A stretch of DNA of 64,000 nucleotides, from positions 82,222 to 146,221 of the forward strand of contig JANXRV010000002.1 of the NCBI GenBank assembly GCA_025356665.1, read 5' to 3'. Positions 60,471-64,000 of this stretch are shown here, in pieces. This DNA comes from CAITSH01 sp025356665 (GTDB lineage: Bacteria > Pseudomonadota > Gammaproteobacteria > Burkholderiales > SG8-39). Each line of letters opens with the position of its first letter. The first letter of the stretch is position 1. The notes under the pieces were generated by a model. It was given only the letters and a program-made list of their open reading frames with translations, was not told the DNA's origin and did not search any database. Both the position numbers and the translations under genes were made by a program.

Positions 60471-61793
60471 TCAGTTCTTGCCCATCAGCGCGAGCAGTGC
60501 TGAGGTGGTGACCTTGATGCCAGTCTTGATGCTGGGCTCTGGTACCGGGGCGAAGTATGGAGAGTGATTGGAGGGCAGTGTCTTGCCGCCCGGCAGGGCT
60601 GCGGCGGCGATTAGCTCGGGTGGGTAGACGCCGATGCGCATCGTCAACGATGGGACGCCTTGAGTGGCGTAGACCGAAAAATCTTCGCTCGGCGTCTGGG
60701 GGCGCGCAATGTCGACGTGGTCGGCGCCGAGGGCGCTCTTGAGCGCTGCATCGACGCGCCGAATCACGCCCTCGTCGTTGATGACCGAGGCCACGCCTTC
60801 GATGATGTTGATCTGAGGTTCTGGCGCGCTGGACATGGCCGCCGCTGCGATCGCCATTCTTCGGACACCATCGCGCAGCAGGCTGCGCACTTCAGGCGCG
60901 TAGGAGCGCAGGGTGCCGCGCACCACCGCCTGATCAGGAATGATGTTAGCCACTGTGCCGGCCTGGAAGGCGCCCACCGTGATCACGCCGAACTCGCGCG
61001 GGTCTTTCTCGCGGCTGATGATAGTTTGGACGCCGGTCACAAAGTGGGCGGCGATGGCGATGGGGTCGATAGTGTTGTGCGGCGCTGAGCCGTGGCCGCC
61101 ACGACCTTTGAAGATGATCTCGAAGGTGTCTGCGGCCGACATCGCCGGTCCCGACCGGTACTGCACGCGGCCAAAGGCGACCTCGCCGCTGGTGTGAATG
61201 GCCAAGGCGACGTCGGGCTTGGGGAATCGGGTGAACAGGCCGTCTTTCACCATCGCCTGCGCCCCCTGCAAGATTTCCTCGGCGGGCTGCGCCACGAACA
61301 TCAGCCGGCCGCGCCAGTGCGTCTTCAGCGCAACCATCGTGCGTGCGCTGCCGACCCACGAGGCCATATGCACGTCATGTCCGCAGCTATGGGCGACGAA
61401 ACTCTCACGGCCGTTGGACATCGCCTTGGCCCTGCTGGCGTAGGGGAGGCCGGTCTTCTCCTCCATTGGCAGCGCGTCGAGTTCAGTGCGCACCATGACA
61501 GTGGGTCCAGCGCCGTTCTCGAAGATCGCTACCAAGCCCGTCTTGCCGACGCCCTCGGTAACGGTAAAGCCTAACGCACGCATCTCGGCCGCGAGCTTGG
61601 CCGCGGTGCGCGTCTCCTCGAAGGCGATCTCAGGGTGGGTATGGATGTCTTGGTAGAGCGCCTCCAGAGCCGGGTAGGCGCGATCGACCTGGGCAGTCAC
61701 AGCGTTGTTGAGCGCCACGGTTTGGGCGCCGGCAGTGGCCGCGAAAGCCAGCAAGGCGGCGAGGGACAGGCGGCAGACAGGGTGACGAGGCAT
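60471..61793 (-). CDS. M20-family amidohydrolase (IAA-amino-acid-hydrolase-like), exported
   Basis: The 440-aa metal-dependent hydrolase has a Sec signal peptide (about 1-24, ending TAGAQ). It shows the M20D pattern TELDALPMEE (103-112), HSCGHDVHM (135-143), QPAEE near 170 and GRGGHGSAPHNTIDP near 230. It would hydrolyse an N-acyl amino acid or a peptide-like amide in the periplasm. It is alone in this gap-rich region. Confidence 0.9.
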   Translation of the reverse strand: MPRHPVCRLSLAALLAFAATAGAQTVALNNAVTAQVDRAYPALEALYQDIHTHPEIAFEETRTAAKLAAEMRALGFTVTEGVGKTGLVAIFENGAGPTVMVRTELDALPMEEKTGLPYASRAKAMSNGRESFVAHSCGHDVHMASWVGSARTMVALKTHWRGRLMFVAQPAEEILQGAQAMVKDGLFTRFPKPDVALAIHTSGEVAFGRVQYRSGPAMSAADTFEIIFKGRGGHGSAPHNTIDPIAIAAHFVTGVQTIISREKDPREFGVITVGAFQAGTVANIIPDQAVVRGTLRSYAPEVRSLLRDGVRRMAIAAAAMSSAPEPQINIIEGVASVINDEGVIRRVDAALKSALGADHVDIARPQTPSEDFSVYATQGVPSLTMRIGVYPPELIAAAALPGGKTLPSNHSPYFAPVPEPSIKTGIKVTTSALLALMGKN

Positions 61794-62134
61794 GACGGAT
61801 TCCCCTTTTATTTGTAATTTTGTTTGTAAATTGAACTGAAGTCGCGGTGGGCACGACGAAATATTCTATGGGCCAAGGTCAACCCTTGTTTGATTCCCGC
61901 TTTTGGCAAATGTACACCACAAGGCTGACCGTCGGCCAACGCGCCCTTGCTGCCGGTCGCGTTTCTCCATAGCGGACGTGGGAGTTTTTGCTCAATGGGA
62001 TTGTCCGCACGCAGTCGGCTCGCCGCAGCCTTGGTTTGCGCGGCGCTCCCATTCTGGAGCGCAACGCGCGAACCATTGCCGCCCAGCCGTATCTAAAAAA
62101 TGCCCGGCCGGGTCAGCGGGGCTGGCTGGGACGT
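61794..62134. other. Intergenic region with no supported gene
   Basis: This 341-bp gap lies between two leftward genes. Short frames exist on both strands, but none has a recognised domain or a good ribosome site. The first half is somewhat AT-richer than average and could hold the promoter for the M20 gene. I see nothing else. Confidence 0.6.
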
Positions 62135-63136
62135 CTACGGTTCCAGAGAGCCGACATACGCCGCGAGCGCAATAATGTCGTCCGGCGAAAGTTTTTCGAC
62201 TACCTGCTTCATCAGCGCGCTGGCGCCCGCCGAGCGACCGCCTGTCTTGAATTCATAGAACTGGCGCACGATGTAGGTCGGTGAGCGTCCGGCGAGCGGG
62301 GGAATCGAGCCAACGCCCTTCAATGCCGGTCCGTGACAGATAGCGCAGGCAAGGGTGGTTCCGGCACCGCCGGTCTTGGCCAGCGTCTCGCCCTTGGCCA
62401 CGCTTCCGACCGGCACGTAGGCCGTGAAAGTCGAATGCGTGTCGCGAAGTTCGAACTGGTCTTCGTTGTCCGGAAATTCGACGATGCGGCGGCCGAGCGG
62501 CTCGGTACCGCCCCCCGGGCTCGTGGTGAAAAACAGCCGCGCTTCGCCGGTTTTCGGAATCGTCTCGGCCTCGACGACCTTGATATTCCGCTTGGGCTTC
62601 AACGCCGAAAAATATTGCGCGGCGGCGAGAGCCTCGGCATCGGTCATGCCTTTGACCGAACCTGTCATAAGTGTCGTGGATGGCCTGGCAGGGCCCGACG
62701 CCTTTCGCGCGCCGCTCTTGAAATCGGCGATTTGCTGCACGATATAGCTGACGGGCAGACCGGCCAGATTTGCATTCTCGGGGCCGCCAGTACCCTCGGC
62801 GCGATGGCAGGAGCCGCAAGCGCGAACATCCGGCTTGCGGCCGTTGGCGACAATATCGGGCATCGGCCCATGATCGGCCGGATGCCAGTCTGGCGCGACG
62901 AACAGATCGCGCGCCTGCTTCCAGCTGTAACTCGCGTCACTTCCGGGGAGCGAATTAGGCTTATCGTCCGGCGGCGGCACCTTGACGTTCGGGTCCCAGA
63001 TAAAGGCCCAATTGGGAAGTCCGTCGGCAGCCGGCGCGGCGGGCGAACCGCCGCTTTGGGCGTGGCCGCCGCTAATGGGGATGGCGATGGCCAATACACC
63101 CAGCGCATGAAGCAAAGAGCTTTTGAGTATTTTCAT
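62135..63136 (-). CDS. Di-haem c-type cytochrome, exported
   Basis: The 333-aa periplasmic cytochrome has a Sec signal peptide (about 1-27, ending GGHAQ). Two haem c motifs are present, CGSCH (107-111) and CAICH (264-268). The following segments GPENANLAGLPVSYIVQQ and GVGSIPPLAGRSPTYIVRQFYEF are typical of cytochrome c4/c553-like domains. GGGAG lies about 10 nt before the ATG. The electron partner is unknown; it could receive electrons from one of the dehydrogenases in the window. Confidence 0.9.
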   Translation of the reverse strand: MKILKSSLLHALGVLAIAIPISGGHAQSGGSPAAPAADGLPNWAFIWDPNVKVPPPDDKPNSLPGSDASYSWKQARDLFVAPDWHPADHGPMPDIVANGRKPDVRACGSCHRAEGTGGPENANLAGLPVSYIVQQIADFKSGARKASGPARPSTTLMTGSVKGMTDAEALAAAQYFSALKPKRNIKVVEAETIPKTGEARLFFTTSPGGGTEPLGRRIVEFPDNEDQFELRDTHSTFTAYVPVGSVAKGETLAKTGGAGTTLACAICHGPALKGVGSIPPLAGRSPTYIVRQFYEFKTGGRSAGASALMKQVVEKLSPDDIIALAAYVGSLEP

Positions 63137-63543
63137 GAATCATTTCTCTCCCAAGGAAGGCGGGCAGTATGCCCTGTTGCGTCAGCAGCGGGAAGATTGA
63201 TGCGACCGGTTTTTGCCGATTCCGGACACCGACTAAAGTCGGGTTTCGACCCATTCCCCCCCGCAGTTTGACTAAGGTCTGCTTTTGACCAGCGGTGCGC
63301 TTGCGACAGGCTCGGGATCATAAAAACGTAGGACAACCGAATATACCAATGGAATAATCCCATCGGATATGCTTTCCATTTCGCGCATTTGGAAACGCGG
63401 CCCAAATGAGTCGACATCAGGCAGGGGAACCCGCGCGGGGATTGGTTCCTGCCTTGGCGGGTCTAGTTTGGTATTGAGTGGCCCCTGGCGAGAGTTCGTG
63501 CGCCGCAATGCCACGGATGAATTAGTTGAAGGGAGATCGCATT
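63137..63543. other. Intergenic region with one imperfect hairpin
   Basis: In this 407-bp gap between divergent genes, GGCAGGGGAACC (63420-63431) can pair with GGTTCCTGCC (63444-63453) with two extra bases. No reading frame here resembles a known family. It probably holds the divergent promoters. Confidence 0.5.
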
Positions 63544-64000
63544 TTGCAACAGATCGGAAAATTCCAACTAAAGAAGACCCTCGGAAAAGGGGCATCGGGC
63601 ACGGTCCACTTGGCCCTTGACACGTTTTCTGGGAACGAAGTCGCCCTGAAGGTCCTGGATCCGGAAGTCGTGAAAAGCCCCGACTTCGACCGAACCAATG
63701 CCGTGCAATTTATGAATGAGGCTTCGCTTGCGGGTAAATTGACGCACCCGCACATCGCCTCAATCCTCGAGGCTTCGGTCACCGAAGATTCGGGATATAT
63801 CGCCATCGAGTATGTTCCTGGAGGCGATCTGTCCCAATACATCAGGCCCGGAAATCTGCTCTCCTCTGAAGACGCCATTCAGGTTGCCTTCAAATCCTGC
63901 GGCGCACTCGATTACGCGTTCCGCCAGGGCATCGTCCATCGGGATATCAAGCCGGCGAATATTCTGGTGGTGAGCGGTACCAATATAAAAGTCGGAGACT
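63544..64000 (+). CDS. Serine/threonine protein kinase, N-terminal part (continues past the window)
   Basis: This Hanks-type kinase domain is cut off at the window end (152 codons seen). It has the glycine-rich loop LGKGASGTVHLA (13-24), the ATP lysine K36 (VALK), the helix-C glutamate E59 and the catalytic loop HRDIKPANIL (132-141), followed by the start of the DFG motif at 152. The start is TTG 63544 with GGGAG 9 nt upstream. It has more A/T-ending codons than most genes here. Confidence 0.9.
   Translation, partial: MQQIGKFQLKKTLGKGASGTVHLALDTFSGNEVALKVLDPEVVKSPDFDRTNAVQFMNEASLAGKLTHPHIASILEASVTEDSGYIAIEYVPGGDLSQYIRPGNLLSSEDAIQVAFKSCGALDYAFRQGIVHRDIKPANILVVSGTNIKVGD

Noticed and set aside
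61879..62284. Short frames in the gap between the M20 and cytochrome genes
   Set aside because: None has a recognised motif, a good ribosome site or a context supporting it.
63272..63595. Leftward 107-codon frame upstream of the protein kinase
   Set aside because: It overlaps the kinase start and shows no recognisable features.

Overview
The window looks like a chromosomal segment of a GC-rich betaproteobacterium, probably of Burkholderiales type. The grounds are codon use, the density of ABC uptake systems (five complete ones), molybdenum hydroxylases, class D flavin monooxygenases and a CHASE-type hybrid kinase. This placement is an inference from gene content; no rRNA or tRNA gene, CRISPR array or transposase gene was seen.

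Layout. 1-5.7 kb: a cut-off serine-glyoxylate aminotransferase gene, a divergent GntR regulator, a DsbA/FrnE-like protein and a large FAD/Fe-S dehydrogenase of the D-2-hydroxyglutarate dehydrogenase (YdiJ) type. 5.8-10.7 kb: a signalling patch with a NarL-type regulator, a CHASE-PAS-PAS hybrid kinase, a small HTH-like protein and a receiver-only protein with altered active-site residues. 11.0-29.9 kb: a catabolic block with hydantoinase/oxoprolinase subunits HyuA and HyuB, a first NMT1-type ABC transporter, a three-subunit molybdenum hydroxylase, a leftward aminotransferase-TetR-GST operon, a second paralogous NMT1-type transporter, a cysteine hydrolase and a dihydroxyphthalate-decarboxylase-like protein. 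Together these suggest import, hydroxylation and ATP-dependent opening of a nitrogen heterocycle, followed by removal of its nitrogen.

29.9-34.7 kb is mostly housekeeping: a YdcH-like protein, Lgt, an EamA exporter, IlvD, a cysteine-cluster protein and a VOC protein. 34.9-54.5 kb contains three complete branched-chain-amino-acid-type (LIV) ABC operons. Between the first and second lies a leftward operon of two flavin monooxygenases, an SMP-30 lactonase, a VOC protein and a cyclase/amidohydrolase, probably degrading what the adjacent transporter imports. 54.6-58.2 kb: an alpha/beta-hydrolase-fold protein without its nucleophile and a two-subunit molybdenum hydroxylase (IorAB type). 58.2-59.0 kb: a toxin-antitoxin pair between a gene end and a diverged second copy of that same end. 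The rest holds a DUF6933-like protein, a methyltransferase, an M20 amidohydrolase, a di-haem cytochrome c and the start of a Ser/Thr protein kinase.

The less expected signals are non-coding. Four of the five ABC operons have a strong hairpin between the binding-protein gene and the next gene, two of them followed by a T-run. Five junctions carry short tandem arrays (9-14 bp units), one of which duplicates a stop/start junction. Two dispersed palindrome families recur between genes.
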